A stretch of DNA of 64,000 nucleotides from Colwellia maritima (GCF_022669015.1 NZ_JAKKSL010000002.1:744001-808000); one strand, 5' to 3'. Shown: positions 48,558 to 62,483, counted from the first letter of the stretch. The notes: generated by a model not told the origin, from the letters alone. Numbers and translations are program-made.

Positions 48558-51469
48558 CTATGCAATGAAAATTTTCTGTAATCTACCAAGTAATGTAACA
48601 TCGGTAGACTCTAATTTACCTAACGCTAACCAATCAACAAAACTTTGCTGTAAATCTATTATTGCTGAAGATTGCATTTGTTCTTGCATTAAACCAACCT
48701 GTACCGCCATGCGTTGTTGTGAATATTCTGCAGGTGAGGATACTTGAGCTAATATTTCAAGTACTAAGGTCTTTTCATCTCGAGACTCTTTATTTGCTTC
48801 AGTAGTTAATAAACATTGTTCAACCAAACGCTTTTGCCAGAAACTTGTAAGATCTTGGTATGCATCATCATTAACAATATCCTCAGCACTTATACTACTA
48901 TTGCTTGATGCTAACTTTTCTAATAATGAAAAAACACTTTGCCAACTTTTATTTTCTTGTTCAATATCAAGTTGTGCTATTTTTGTTGTTAATTGCGCAA
49001 TTAAATCTTCAACTTTTATTGCCACAGATTTAATAACAGGTTTATTGGCTATTACTTGGTTTAGCAATGCATTGGCTTGCTCTTTAGCTTTAACAAAACT
49101 AGATTTTTCATGATAAGTTACGGCTACACCTTTAATACTCGCTTCTATAACCGCAAGTGATAGAAGAAAATTTTCTGCAACTTGCGATAATTCAGCTTGT
49201 TGCTCAGACTTTGCTTGCTCCCGTTTAGCAAACACTTGATCATTGATGGCTCTAAAGCGCTGCCATAATTTTGATTCTTGATTAGAGCCAAGAAAGCCAA
49301 TTTTACGCCATTGTTGCTGTAAATTTTTCACAGCTTCAATTGCTTGATACACGTCTTCACACGCTAATTGCTGAGTAGCTTCCTCAATTAAGCTTTGCTT
49401 TTTAGTGATGTTAGTATCGTGAAAAGTTTTAATCGCATTTTTAATTGGTTGTAGAGTATTTTTAAAAACTTTAAATAAGGTTTGGTATTCTTGCCTATCA
49501 ACCTCGCCCGCTTGTTGCCGTTGTTTTAATTTATTTAATTTTCCATCAAGGGCTTTAAAATCTATTGATGAACTATCCGACTCATTATTTTTGAATGTTT
49601 CTGCTAATTTAGTCGCATCACTGATAATCTCATTACGTGTCACTAAGTGTGTTGCCCGTAACTTTTCTTGTTCTGCATAAAATAAGCGACAAGGTACAAA
49701 TGCTTGCTCACAAGCAATATTAAATTGTTCATTTAATTCTTTGTCAATGGCTTCATCTGCGTGCCCTAACGAATTCCAAATTTTACGAAAGTGTTTCACT
49801 TTATCAGCTTGAGCATTAGGGTCATCTAAGGGCTCAGCTGCTAACGCGTTTACGCTCAATAACAATTCTTGCTTACGTGGTGTGGCGATGTAATGCTCCC
49901 AATCGCTAATATCTGCGATTTTTTCACTCACCGAATCAAAATCACGTTGTAATTGCTGTTGCTGCTGAAGAGATAATAAAGGAATAGCTTGGCTTACACC
50001 TTTGAATAAACCAAAACAAACTTTATACTTTCCACTAGCAAGTAAGCGTTTTAAATCATTCAATTTTTTCTTCGTTTGATCAAATAATTGTCTTTGCTCG
50101 CTTTGTAACGGTTTTAAACCATTTTTCCACGTGGTTGAAATTTCTTTATGCGCATCAATAATTGATTGAGGTAGAACACCTTGAGCTTTTTTATTGACAG
50201 CTTTATAACTTGTTAACCAATCATAGTAAGTTTGTTGGCGATCATTTAATTCATTTAAATTTTGCGGCAAAGTTAATTGCGAAATTTTTGAAATTAGATA
50301 AGTCGCTTCACTAACTGATTGAGCGATTTCCGGTAATTGAGTCAGTCGTTGTTCTAATTGTATCGTTTTTTCTAAAAAGTCAGTTTGTTCTGTTTTATTA
50401 AGAACACTCGCTGTTATTTGAACGCGAAGTGCATTTAACTGTTCACAAAATTCATCTTGATTAATTAATGCATTTTCAGTATTTTCTCCTTCAAAAACTG
50501 CGGTAGTAATTTGTTGATTTAATGAACTAATAACTTTGGTAAAGTCGTTTTTGGCAATCAGTTTATCGTTAGCTAACTGTTCAGCAATTTTTGCTTGGTG
50601 ATAAGCTTCGGCTTTAGGTGCAAAAATTTGTTCAAGCTGTCCGGTAATTTTTTTATATTTATTTAGTAATAGTTCCGGTCATCTTCACTCAAACAGCCCA
50701 TGTCAGACAGACTGTCTTGCCATTGCAAGTCTAAGTTCCCTTTACTAGTTATATATTGACCGTAACTGGGCTGATCTTTTAAGGCTAGTAACTTTGAAAG
50801 GATTAGTTGGTTTTGTTTTAATAATTTTTTAGGTTTTTCTATCTGTTTGGCTAACAGTGCTAAACGATCGTTTATCAATTGTGATACATCATCATTTACT
50901 GCTTTTTTATTAAGTTTGGTTAATAATGAAATGTCGTTAAGTTCTTTTAAATCAAGTGATAATAAGTGGCTTTGAACGTCTGCTATTTGTTTTTTAGTAA
51001 AGGTTTGTAGTATAAACTGCGCAATATTTTTCTTTTGGATAAGTACATCAAACAACTTAATAAGCATGTTTGAGTCCACTTCATGCTCAAACCAGTAGTT
51101 TAATAATGAAGTATCAGACGATTGCTTACTTGCAGTTTCGTTTAAGGTCTTTAAAAAAGCGATCTTTTCTGTTAAAGGTAACGATATAGTATGTTTACCT
51201 GATAAGATCAGTTGAATTTGATTTAGTGCAAAATCTCGTACTGCTTTTTTACTATTGCCAACACTTGCTTCAAAATATGCATCAAAGCTGTTAAGTTTTA
51301 ATAAGATAGCTCTTCTGACTAACTCATTATCATCATTGTTGAGCATTGAAAATATGATGGTTTTATCATCAGTATTTTCAATTTTTAATTCGTCATTTAT
51401 TGCCGAAATTCGAATATTACTGTCTTTATGCTGCCAGTTGTTTTTGCTTTTAAAGAAATTGAAAATCAT
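48558..51469 (-). CDS. Large DUF349-domain protein (one frameshift)
   Basis: About 970 residues, longer than most DUF349 proteins. The N-terminal 270 residues are helical HEAT-like repeats (LVRRAILLKLNSFDAYFEASVG). Several DUF349 units follow, with the W-R/K-xxGxxxxxxxxxLWxRF pattern (LQQQWRKIGFLGSNQESKLWQRFRA, FRKIWNSLGHADEAIDKELNEQF). Coiled-coil and Gln-rich overall. Function unknown. The frame breaks at GACCGGAAC near 50677 (CCGG); the region 50271-50660 is coding in the shifted frame. Confidence 0.8.
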
Positions 51470-51541
51470 GGAAAGTCACATTTTGAAGGTAAATAAACAA
51501 CTTGCGTTGCTATAAACACGCAAGAAAATTGGTTTTGATTA

Positions 51542-51880
51542 TTAAAGATCGGTAAAATGAGCAATATTGCTCTGTACCGACGATTCACTTTCGGTATTTG
51601 GTTTAGCACAAGCAGTAATTGGAGTGTCTTTAGCTGCAGTAGAAAATTGTGCTTTTAATTCGCGTTTATTTTTATGAACCATTTGTCCATCACTTCCTAT
51701 GGTTAGCATTTCGTCACAATTTAAGTGCTTTGCTTGATATGCCATTGTTAATTGCAATGCAGTATCTCGCTGTGCTTGATCAACCACGGTTCCTTCTGGC
51801 CACTTTCCTGTTTCAGCCGCACATTTTAATCGTAAATACATTTCTTCAGGCATATGTTCAATGGTGCTGTGTAAATTCAT
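51542..51880 (-). CDS. YeaC-like protein (DUF1315)
   Basis: 112 residues. MPEEMYLRLKCAAETGKWPEGTVVDQAQRDTALQLTMAYQAKHLN matches the DUF1315/YeaC core. An unstructured polar tail follows. Function unknown. Part of a minus-strand group with the DUF349 gene and the zinc-ribbon gene. Confidence 0.8.
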   Translation of the reverse strand: MNLHSTIEHMPEEMYLRLKCAAETGKWPEGTVVDQAQRDTALQLTMAYQAKHLNCDEMLTIGSDGQMVHKNKRELKAQFSTAAKDTPITACAKPNTESESSVQSNIAHFTDL

Positions 51881-51892
51881 AGTAAACTCATG

Positions 51893-52219
51893 TTATTTTT
51901 TGCGTTTAAAGAAAAGTAATTTTATTCTGATAATAATGTAAAGAATAAAACCAATGACAGTACTTGTCATAGCGAGTGTGTGTTGCCATGTTCCTTGTTC
52001 AACATCATCCCAAAACATAAATAAAAACCCACCACAAAATAGCAACATGGCAATAAACGAATAATTCATTAATCGCTGTCCTTGGTTTATTCTGTTTACT
52101 TGGTTTAAATTAGCAATTTTATCGCTGTCTAATGCGTGTAAGTCTAAACCGCAATGAGAACATTCTTTCGCTTTATCTGATATTTTCTTTTTGCAACTAG
52201 GGCAATTTATTACTGCCAT
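51893..52219 (-). CDS. Zinc-ribbon membrane protein
   Basis: 108 residues. An N-terminal zinc ribbon (CPSCKKKISDKAKECSHCG: two CxxC pairs) is followed by a linker and two membrane spans (FIAMLLFCGGFLFMFW, TVIGFILYIIIRIKLLFF). Function unknown; 12 bases upstream of the YeaC gene on the same strand. Confidence 0.8.
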   Translation of the reverse strand: MAVINCPSCKKKISDKAKECSHCGLDLHALDSDKIANLNQVNRINQGQRLMNYSFIAMLLFCGGFLFMFWDDVEQGTWQHTLAMTSTVIGFILYIIIRIKLLFFKRKK

Positions 52220-52273
52220 TTAGATAAACTTCTGTTGTGCTTGATTTTGCCAACATTCTACCTTTTTTAAGAC

Positions 52274-52302
52274 AAAAAAAAACGTCCTTAAGACGTTTTT
52301 TT
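52274..52302. terminator. Bidirectional terminator
   Basis: AACGTC-CTTAA-GACGTT (52281-52297) flanked by A-run and T-run, so it works on both strands. It separates the symporter gene from upstream transcription. Confidence 0.8.
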
Positions 52303-52339
52303 GTATTATTTTAACTAATACTGTTAAGCGTAGATAACG

Positions 52340-53847
52340 TTATGACATATTGATATCACTACCTTTGGCTTTATCTAGACGTTTTTCCCAAAAGGTGGCA
52401 TTTTTTATGCCCAATTTTTTCGGATCAAAGGTATATGTTTCTACATTAGCTTTTTGCTGTTCTTCATAGTCTTTAAGTGCTTTTATCGCAGGTTTAGACA
52501 TAAAGAAGAGTATGATGATGCCAATAATATTTAACCAAGCCATTAGACCTACACCTATATCACCTAAGCCCCAAGCAATATTAGCCGCCTTGACTGTGCC
52601 ATAAAAAGTAGCGCTCATGATAACAGCTTTTAATATAAATACGGCACCAGGTAGCTTAAATGTGCGCTTGATGTAATAAATGTTATTTTCAGCAATAAAG
52701 TAATAAGCCAAAATAGTTGTGAAAGCAAAGAAGAATAATGCTAAAGCAACGAAAGGTTTTCCAACTCCAGTAAAAACACTTTCAACAGCTAATTGAGTAA
52801 ACTCAGGGCCATTGGCTGCAATATTCATAGCAACATTCTGAACTATGAAGGTTTCGCCTGCACCATGAACATTATATGTGCCCGTAATGATAATCATAAA
52901 GGCGGTTGCAGAGCAAACAAATAACGTATCAATATAAACTGAAAAAGCTTGTACTAAACCTTGTTGTGCAGGATGATCTACTTCGGCAGCGGCTGCAGCA
53001 TGTGGCCCTGTACCTTGGCCCGCTTCATTTGAATAAACACCACGTTTAACCCCCAACCTATTGCCGCGCCAAAACCTGCCATGGGAGTAAAAGCATCTCC
53101 AATAATCAACATAAAGGCTTCAGGTAATGCCGTAATATTTAATCCGATAATAATTAATGAGATTAAAATGTAAGCCAATGCCATAAATGGCACAACCACT
53201 TGCGTAAAATTAGCAATACGTTTAATACCACCAAAAATAATAAAACCAAGCAGTAAAACTATTCCCGTTGCTGTGTAAAGTTTTGCATAACTAATAACAC
53301 CAATGGTTGTATTAATAGTGCCTGAGTTAGAAAAAACCTGTTCTATAGCCGTACCTATAGTATTAGATTGTACTGTGGGTAGTAGTATGCCGGTCGCTAG
53401 AATTGTTGCTATAGCAAAAGTCCATGCATACCACTTTTGTCCCATTGCTTTTTCAATATAATAAGCAGGTCCACCATAATATTTTCCATCATGCTCTTCT
53501 TTATATATCTGCGCATTAGCTGATTCGATATAGGCGGTTGCAGCGCCAAAAAAAGCGACAATCCACATCCAGAAAACAGCGCCAGGACCGCCAAAACCAA
53601 TAGCAGCAGCCACACCGGCAATATTACCGGCGCCAACACGACCTGATAATGAAACGGCAAGCGCCTGGAAAGATGAAATTCCTTTTTTGGAGCTTTTTCC
53701 TGACATTAACAATCGCCACATTTCAGAAAACTGACGTAATTGAACAAAGCGAGTGACTACAGTAAAAAACAACCCTGCCCCCAAGCACAGATAAACCAGT
53801 GCACTGCTCCATATATAACCGTTAATTGTATTCACTAAATCTTGCAC
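52340..53847 (-). CDS. Sodium:alanine symporter family transporter (one frameshift)
   Basis: About 502 residues from GTG 53847 (GAGGAAG upstream). GAGLFFTVVTRFVQLRQF, ALAVSLSGRVGAGNIAGVAAAIGFGGPGAVFWMW and KRGVYSNEAGQGTGPHAAAAA are the AGCS (AlsT/DagA) signatures. About eleven membrane spans. Imports alanine or glycine with sodium, fitting with alanine dehydrogenase and Lrp nearby. The frame breaks near 53052 in a run of five G. Confidence 0.9.
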
Positions 53848-53863
53848 TAGAACTTCCTCTTTG

Positions 53864-53902
53864 TTTTTTATATTTATTTTTTATATTTATTTTTTATATT
53901 TA
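53864..53902. repeat. Three tandem copies of a 13-bp AT unit
   Basis: TTTTTTATATTTA three times without mismatch, directly upstream of the symporter start. Slippage here could change promoter spacing. Confidence 0.8.
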
Positions 53903-53951
53903 TAATTGGTGACTTAGGTGCCGTAGAATTATTTATAACAAATTAACAGTT

Positions 53952-55092
53952 TTATCTTAAATCGTCGACCATATGATAGATACCTGTTAAGAAATCTCGG
54001 CCTAATAAACTACTTCTAATATCAGACCAACCCATGCTGTAATCTGGTAACAAATCATTATCCTTAAATGGCATTTCAATGGTATAAGCTAGGCATTTAA
54101 ACTGATTCCCAACCCAATTAGTACCAACCGTCGGATTTGCCTTACCTGGCTCATCTTTATCATAACCACGGTCGTCTTGAAATTCAGGTGTTAATGACAA
54201 AAGAATAGTTTTAAATTTGTCTTCAAGTGCTTTATGTCGAGCATCATAATTCACAACCCCTTCACAACCCGACAAAATTCACAGGAAGTGCTTCATCACC
54301 GTGAACATCTAAAAACATATCAATGCCTGTTTCAAACATTTTTTCTCTGACTAAGTAAACTTCAGGGCTACGCTCCATTGAAGGTGTTAACCATTCACGG
54401 TTTAAATTGGTACCGACAGCATTAGTACGTAAATGACCACGAACACTACCATCGGGGTTCATGTTAGGAACAATGTAAAATACCGCTTTATTTAATAGAG
54501 CTCGGGCAACTCCATCATCTTCATCAAGTAAACGGTCTAAGAAACCTTCAATAAACCATTCTGCCATTGTTTCACCAGGGTGCTGACGTGCAGTTAACCA
54601 AATAATACGTTTACCTTCACCTTCCTCACCGACTTTTAATAGACTAATATCTCGGCCATCAAGTGTTTGACCCAGTACTTGTAACTGACAATCTAAATGC
54701 ATTTGTGCATTATGTAGTAAGTCTTGATGACGCTCATAGCTGTAAGGCGAGAAATAAGCAAAGTACACTGAATCATATTCAGGCGTTAACGTTATTGTAA
54801 GGTTATCACCATCAAAAGTTGTTGGAACACGGAACCAGTGATCTCGGTCATAAGATGCTACCGCTTGGTAGTCTTTCCAGCCTTCAATATAGGCTGATTT
54901 ACCCGCATTCGTTATATGAATAACGTGCTCCACACGTTCTTGAATTGGTGTAACATCCGTTTGCAATTTAAAGTGAAACCATTGAAAAAATTCAGATTGA
55001 TTGTCGTGTTTTATTTCTAGTTGAATATTGCCAAGATCACTTGCATTAATAACACGAATATTGCCGCTATCAAAATTATCAGAAATTTGCAT
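53952..55092 (-). CDS. M14 carboxypeptidase, cytosolic carboxypeptidase-like (one frameshift)
   Basis: About 380 residues. An N-terminal beta domain (FFQWFHFKLQTDV, YFAYFSPYSYERH) precedes the M14 zinc site RQHPGETMAEW (HxxE) and the third zinc ligand in LDVHGDEALP; NMNPDGSVRGHLRTNAVGTNLNREW is the substrate-binding loop. YTIEMPFKDN contains the catalytic glutamate. This layout is that of CCP/AGBL-type deglutamylases, not secreted carboxypeptidases; there is no signal peptide. Substrate unknown. The frame breaks near 54270 (GTCGGG). Confidence 0.88.
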
Positions 55093-55186
55093 AGATTAAG
55101 GTACCTGTTTCTTTTATGCCATGTAAATCATGGCACACAATGGATTAAAAATACAAAAACAGTGTACACAAACCTAATTGAGATCA

Positions 55187-55695
55187 CTACAAAGATCTTA
55201 AATAAAGACCTAGTTCAGAAGAATAACCCATAGATTTCCAAATAACAGAATTATGTTCGTTGATTACATAATAACTAGGGTATGCAGAGACTGAAAAAGC
55301 ATGTTTAATTTGTTCATTCCCTAAGGCTATTGGAAACGTTAATTGATGTTCTTTTGTAAAATCAATGACTTCTTTTGTATCTCTGAAATCCAATGCAACT
55401 GCGATTACATCCAGTTGAGGATTTTTTTCGTACAACGATTGTAAATTACCAATACTGAGATGACAAACACTACACCAAGGTGCAAAGAAATAGATGACTG
55501 TTTTTTTGTTTTGTGAAGTTAACGATACAGTTTCCCCCATTGTTGTTGGTACTTTATTAAATACCAATCGTTCAGAAGCATCTAATTTGGTATCTGTTGC
55601 CAAAGCATACTTGATTCACGGAAAGAAGAAGCGAGTTGAAATATCAAGAAAAAAATTAATGCTTGAAACAAAAAATTACGTGCAGTGGTTAACAA
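55187..55695 (-). CDS. Membrane-anchored thioredoxin-like (TlpA/ResA type) protein (one frameshift)
   Basis: About 169 residues from TTG 55695 (AAGGGAAG upstream). This upstream part is easy to miss: it adds a signal-anchor (NFLFQALIFFLIFQLASS). The frame shifts at 55603 (ATGCTTTGG). The rest is a redoxin with YFFAPWCSVCHLSI (CxxC) and the cis-Pro in VSAYPSYYVI. It would reduce or isomerise disulfides in the periplasm. Confidence 0.75.
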
Positions 55696-55774
55696 GTGCT
55701 TCCCTTAAAAAATAATGAGTGAATACTACATTATTAGACCTGAACAACATGATTAAATTACAAAAAATTATAAT

Positions 55775-55806
55775 AAAAAAGCTACTAGCAAAATACTAGT
55801 AGCTTT
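55775..55806 (-). terminator. serS terminator
   Basis: AAAGCTACTAG and CTAGTAGCTTT pair perfectly around AAAATA; on minus a T-run follows. Lies 67 bases after the serS stop. Confidence 0.75.
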
Positions 55807-55872
55807 CAATTTCACATGTTGCAGAGAATGGATATGTTATTAGAATAGTGTAACTTAAACATTCTGCATTAA

Positions 55873-57159
<1,287 letters not shown>

Positions 57160-57213
57160 TCACGTTTTTTTAGTTCAAAGTAAAAGTAAAAGCAAAATCT
57201 ATAATAATTGCTT

Positions 57214-57615
57214 TTATTTCGCTATTGCTGAGACAATGTAAAGTCCAAAGGCCGCAGCAGCAATACAAAGCGAAACATTTAATAAAATATTAATAGCCGC
57301 TTTAAGTAAGTCTCCTTGTTGAATTAACAACAAAGAATCTAATGAAAATGTTGAAAAGGTGGTAAATGCACCTAAAAAGCCAATACCTATCAATGTTCTA
57401 TGGATATTGACGTCTAAAATTTCATGTTCTATTAATTGGTAAAGTACACCCATAATAAATGAGCCGATGATATTAACCATCAATGTAGCAAAAGGAAACC
57501 CCTTTCCAAGCCAATTTAGCACTAATTGTGAAATATAAAAACGTAAACTAGCACCACAAGCCCCACCAATAGCGACAAAAAGATACAAGCTGACTTGGCT
57601 AATAGCATTACTCAT
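57214..57615 (-). CDS. crcB: Fluoride channel CrcB/Fluc
   Basis: 133 residues, four membrane spans. [12 protein letters not shown], the [18 protein letters not shown] segment with the conserved Asn, and [13 protein letters not shown] with the TFSTF phenylalanine-box are Fluc features. Exports fluoride as a dual-topology dimer. Overlaps the rarA end by 8 bases. No fluoride riboswitch is visible because it lies inside the operon. Confidence 0.93.
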   Translation of the reverse strand: MSNAISQVSLYLFVAIGGACGASLRFYISQLVLNWLGKGFPFATLMVNIIGSFIMGVLYQLIEHEILDVNIHRTLIGIGFLGAFTTFSTFSLDSLLLIQQGDLLKAAINILLNVSLCIAAAAFGLYIVSAIAK

Positions 57616-59111
57616 AACGTTGCTCTTGGCTGTTTTGGTTTAATTGACTTAAATAATCAAGCTTATCTTTTAATTGTTTTTCTAAGCCGCGATCAGTTGT
57701 TTGGTAAAATTGTGTACTAAAACCGTTTGATTGATTATTAGACTGTTTATTTGCTTGGGCCAATGCTTCGGGAAAATAATTTTCTCCTGCTGCAAACGCA
57801 TTGATTTCATTATGTGCATAACGATAATCAACTCCATGGCCTAAATTTTTGGTGATCTCACTCGTTGAGTTTTTTAAATGTTCAGGCACGTCTAAAGTTG
57901 CAGTTTGTTCAGCTAAACTTTTAGCCTGTTTAAAGGCCGTATAAATCGCGTTACTCTTCGGTGCTAACGCCATGTAAACTGCAGCCTGTGCAATAGCGCG
58001 TTCTCCTTCACTTGGCCCAACCCGATGAAAAGTATCCCAAGCATTAATAGCTAACTGCATTGCACGCGGATCTGCATTACCAATATCTTCACTCGCTATA
58101 GCAAGTAAACGACGCGCAACATACAGTGCATCACCCCCACCCGTTAAAATTCTAGCATACCAATAGAGTGCCGCATTAGGATCAGATCCTCGAACTGATT
58201 TGTGAAAAGCACTGATTAGATCATAAAAGGCATCACCCCCTTTGTCGTACAGGGCTATCTTACTACCAAAGAACTTGCGCAATTAATTCAACGGATATGG
58301 TAACCAGATCCTCTTGCAGCCTTTCATGTTTTGGTGCATCGGAGAACAACATACTATTCGTTAAACTATCTATACAGTTTTCTAATAAATTGAGTAAGCG
58401 CCTAGCATCCCCCTCGCTTCGGTTTATTAAACTTTGTTTTGCATCTTGATCAAGCATAACCTTAATGGATTGCTCAGTTGATATAAATACTAAGGCTCTG
58501 TTAAGTACCTGAGATAATGCTGCAGCATCGAGTTTTTTTAATGTGTAAACTCGCGCGCGAGATAAAATTGCTTGATTGAGTTCAAACGCGGGATTTTCAG
58601 TTGTCGCACCAATAAAAATAATAGTGCCATCTTCAATAAACGGTAAGAAAGCATCTTGTTGTGATTTATTGAAACGATGCACTTCATCAACAAAAAGGAC
58701 AGTTTTCGTTTCGTGGCTGTTGGCCGTATTCGTACTATTTTGTGCTCTGACTTTAGCTTGTTCAATAGCCAAGCGAATGTCTTTAATGCCTGAGGTAACG
58801 GCTGACAGCCTTACCACTTTTGCATTTGCATGTGTGGCAATGATTTCAGCTAACGTAGTTTTACCAGTACCTGGCGGTCCCCAGAAAATAAGCGAATGGC
58901 AATGACCATGCAGTATTGCTTGTCTTAAGGGGGAGTCATTTGCAAGAATATGTTGCTGTCCAACGTAGTCATCTAAATTTTTAGGGCGTAACTGTGCTGC
59001 TAATGGAGCAGTCATTGACTTGGATGAGGAGTTATCATCATAATTGGACTCATTAGGTGTCACCGTATCTTCTAAGCCAAATAAACTTGTTTGTTGTTGT
59101 TCTTCTTCCAC
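57608..59111 (-). CDS. rarA: Replication-associated recombination ATPase RarA (one frameshift)
   Basis: About 500 residues. Walker A GPPGTGKT, Walker [10 protein letters not shown], sensor 1 [12 protein letters not shown], sensor 2 [13 protein letters not shown], then the tetramerisation part ([40 protein letters not shown]). Acts at stalled forks. N-terminal region QTSLFGLE is a short motif resembling clamp- or SSB-binding peptides. The frame breaks near 58270 (CTTTGGTAG; one T too many). Confidence 0.92.
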
Positions 59112-59138
59112 AATAATTACAAAAACCCTTGTTATCAG

Positions 59139-59876
59139 CTATTCAGAACGTTGGTCATCAATCTGTACACCAGTTGGTACTACAAATTGAAACAAACTTG
59201 CTTTAGGTATTACCTGATCTTCAAAATTAGATAATTTAATATGACTTAGTTGTCCTGTAGCATCTAAAAATGAAAATTGCGCTAAATTACTGTTACCTTT
59301 ATTTGTTTCAAAAATTAACGTTAAGCTTTTAATTTGGCTATTAGTATCTTTAGCTGAAATGACAAAACGATCACTGACTTCCTCAGTTTTATTTTCTTTA
59401 GTTACTGTATATTGTTCCCATAAATTTTCATCTTTACTGGTTAGTAATAATATAGGTGTTTTAGCGATAGCTGCTGATAAAGAATAAACACTGACTTGTT
59501 CAATCCAGGGATCGTAAAACCAAACATTAGTACCATCTGATACAATGGCAAGTTCATCTGGTTCAGTAGTATGCCAGTTAGCTAAATTAGGTTTGCTAAT
59601 TGCGAGATTTCCTGCACTTTGTGCTATTTTTTCACCTGAAACACTGTGAACTTCTTGACTAAAATCAGCTGTAAAATGGGCTAAATTTTCCAGTTTAGCC
59701 CGTAATATTTGTTTTGCCTCTGACGAGGCTAACTTGGGCATATTTGCAGTTGGCTGTTCTATACTTGTATTACTATTATTGATACTCACAACTTGTGTAT
59801 TAGCCTGCACATGTTGTGTTATGACAAAATTTATTGCCATGGTTAACACACAATATTTTATAACGTTAATATTCAT
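59139..59876 (-). CDS. lolA: Outer-membrane lipoprotein carrier LolA
   Basis: 245 residues including a signal peptide ending near VQA and a Ser/Asn-rich insert before the mature fold. LENLAHFTADFSQEVHS, GNLAISKPNLANWHTTEPDELAIVSDGTNVWFYDPWIEQV is the LolA core with the conserved Arg region replaced by NWHT. Carries lipoproteins across the periplasm. Lies between ftsK and rarA, the classic order. Confidence 0.9.
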   Translation of the reverse strand: MNINVIKYCVLTMAINFVITQHVQANTQVVSINNSNTSIEQPTANMPKLASSEAKQILRAKLENLAHFTADFSQEVHSVSGEKIAQSAGNLAISKPNLANWHTTEPDELAIVSDGTNVWFYDPWIEQVSVYSLSAAIAKTPILLLTSKDENLWEQYTVTKENKTEEVSDRFVISAKDTNSQIKSLTLIFETNKGNSNLAQFSFLDATGQLSHIKLSNFEDQVIPKASLFQFVVPTGVQIDDQRSE

Positions 59877-59899
59877 TTATTATCCGAAAGTAAACTGGT

Positions 59900-62483
59900 T
59901 TAGTCTCTAATAGGTGGTGGTGCTAATACTTCACGGGCACCATTGTTACCGGCAGTTGTTACAACACCTTGAATTTCCATTTGTTCTACAATTCTTGCTG
60001 AACGATTATACCCAATTCTAAATTGTCTTTGTACGCTAGAAATGGATACACGACGTTTTTCAGTAACAAAATTTACAGCTTCATCATAAAGTTCATCTAG
60101 TTCTTCATCTTCATTACCTTCAGCTTGTTCACCTGGTAATAACATATCAGGATCATTGCCACCGGCTAAAATTTCTTCAATATAATTAGGTTCACCGCGT
60201 GATTTCCAGTCTTTTACTACCGCATGTACTTCATGGTCATCAATAAAAGCACCATGAACACGTGTTGGAACACCTGTTCCTGGCGGTAAGTACAGCATAT
60301 CACCCATACCTAATAATTGTTCAGCGCCTTGTTGATCTAATATTGTACGAGAGTTTAATCCAGAAGATACCTGAAATGCCATACGTGTTGGTATATTCGC
60401 TTTAATCAAGCCCGTGATCACATCAACGGAGGGTCGCTGAGTTGCTAGAATTAAATGAATACCAAGAGCACGCGCTTTTTGAGCAATACGAGCGATTAAT
60501 TCTTCTACTTTTTTGCCAACAATCATCATCATGTCAGCAAATTCATCCACAATTACAACAATACTAGGCAGTTTTTCTAATAGAGGCGGTTTTTGATCTA
60601 AGCCATCACTAGGCTGCCATAGAGGGTCAATAATCGGATCGCCCGCATTAATAGCTGTTAGAATTTTTTTGTTATAGCCCTTTAAGTTTCTAACACCTAA
60701 TGCCGACATAAGTTTATAACGACGTTCCATTTCGCCTACACACCAACGTAAAGCGTTTGCGGCATCTTTCATATCGGTAACCACTTCGGCTAATAGATGA
60801 GGTATACCTTCGTAAACACTTAATTCAAGCATTTTTGGATCGATCATGATCAAGCGTACATCTTCAGGTGTTGATTTGTATAACAAGCTTACAATCATGG
60901 TGTTAACACCTACCGATTTACCCGAACCTGTGGTACCAAGCAACTAATAAATGAGGCATTTTCGCCAGATCTACAACCACTGGCTCCCCGGCAATATCTT
61001 TACCGAGTACCATGGTTAATGCAGAGCTTGATTCTTCAAATTGTTGACATGAAATAACTTCACTTAATCGCACTATCTCTCTGTGTTTATTTGGTAGCTC
61101 TAGGCCTATCACTGATTTACCAGGAATAACTTCAACTACACGTACACTAATAGCAGATAAGGCACGTGCTAAATCTTTTGACAGAGAGCTAATTTTGCTG
61201 ACTTTCATACCGGGAGCTAAATCTAATTCGAAACGGGTGATAACAGGTCCTGGATAAACGGCAACCACGCGGGCTTCTACTTTAAAGTCTAATAGTTTTG
61301 CTTCAACCAACCGACTCACTTGTTCTAATTCATCTTGATTTATCGGATTCTTGGCTTTGTCTGGACGATCCAGTAAATCAATTGAAGGCATTCCTTGAAA
61401 TTTTTCTTCAACCGTAGGAACTAAGTTTACTTGGCTTGTATCAGAACTTGTTGCCAACTCTCCACGATGTTGTTTGTCATCTTCTACGTTTATTTGTTCT
61501 ACAGCAGCAAACGCGGCAGTGATTTCAGTATCATTCACATGTTCTTGCACGTTAATATTTAGTGGACCATCCATTAAGTCATTAATATCCAAAAAGGGTT
61601 CTTGCACAGGTTCATCTTCATCACTTGTATTAGTATTCACACCAAAAAATGATCGGGTTGTTTTTTGCTTTGCCGGTTTCTCTGTCTTGGTTTTATCAAC
61701 AGTGTCTTTATCTCTCAACGAGCTTTCAGGTAACTGGTCAGTACGTAATTGATTATCGTCTTTATTATTTGATGACTTAGTCGTGTTATCTTCAATTTCA
61801 TTGGTACCAAATTGATTTTTAATCGTCTCTGGTAGGTCTTTTACATACAATATAGCCGCAATTGTGTAACGACCAACATCATCTATAAAATTAACCCATG
61901 AAAATCCTGTTAACAAAACAAAACCAAGACAGCTAAACATCAAGAATAATAATGTGCTTCCTACAAACGAAAAATAAGGTAAAAATGTTGTACTTAAGAC
62001 ATTGCCAAGTATTCCACCGGCAGAAAAATAATAAATATCATCAAAATTCATACTCGCAAGCGATGTTAGACCTAAATAAAACAAAATGAATCCAATCAGT
62101 TTTAAACCAATCGTCAAATAATCAAGCTGCATTAGTTTGTGATATTTTTGAAACAACAACCATCCAATAATGGCTACAACAAATGGTAAAGTATAAGCAA
62201 TGTAGCCAAACAAATTGAGTAATAAGTCAGAAATATAGGCCCCCACTGCCCCGCCGAGGTTCCTTACTGGTGTTTGATATCCTGTTTGCGCCCAACCAGG
62301 ATCAGCAGGATCAAAACTAAACAAAGCCAACATTAAAAACATAGCAAAGACGCTAAAAAAAAGTAAGCCTGTTTCAAGTATGCGTTGAACACCACTTAAC
62401 TGTTTGTTTATTGGCTCGTTATATTGAGCACTATCAAATTTTTCACTGGTTTCGCCAGTATTTTTCACTAGTTCTGAAGACAA
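59900..62483 (-). CDS. ftsK: DNA translocase FtsK (one frameshift)
   Basis: About 860 residues. Four N-terminal membrane spans, an acidic linker (about 200-330), the alpha/beta motor with Walker [10 protein letters not shown] and Walker [12 protein letters not shown], and the gamma winged helix ([25 protein letters not shown]) that reads KOPS. The linker is shorter than in E. coli. It links division to dimer resolution at dif. The frame breaks at 60945 (GCTTGGTACC; one T too many) next to Walker A. As the gene is essential for chromosome segregation, this is best read as a sequence error. Confidence 0.95.
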
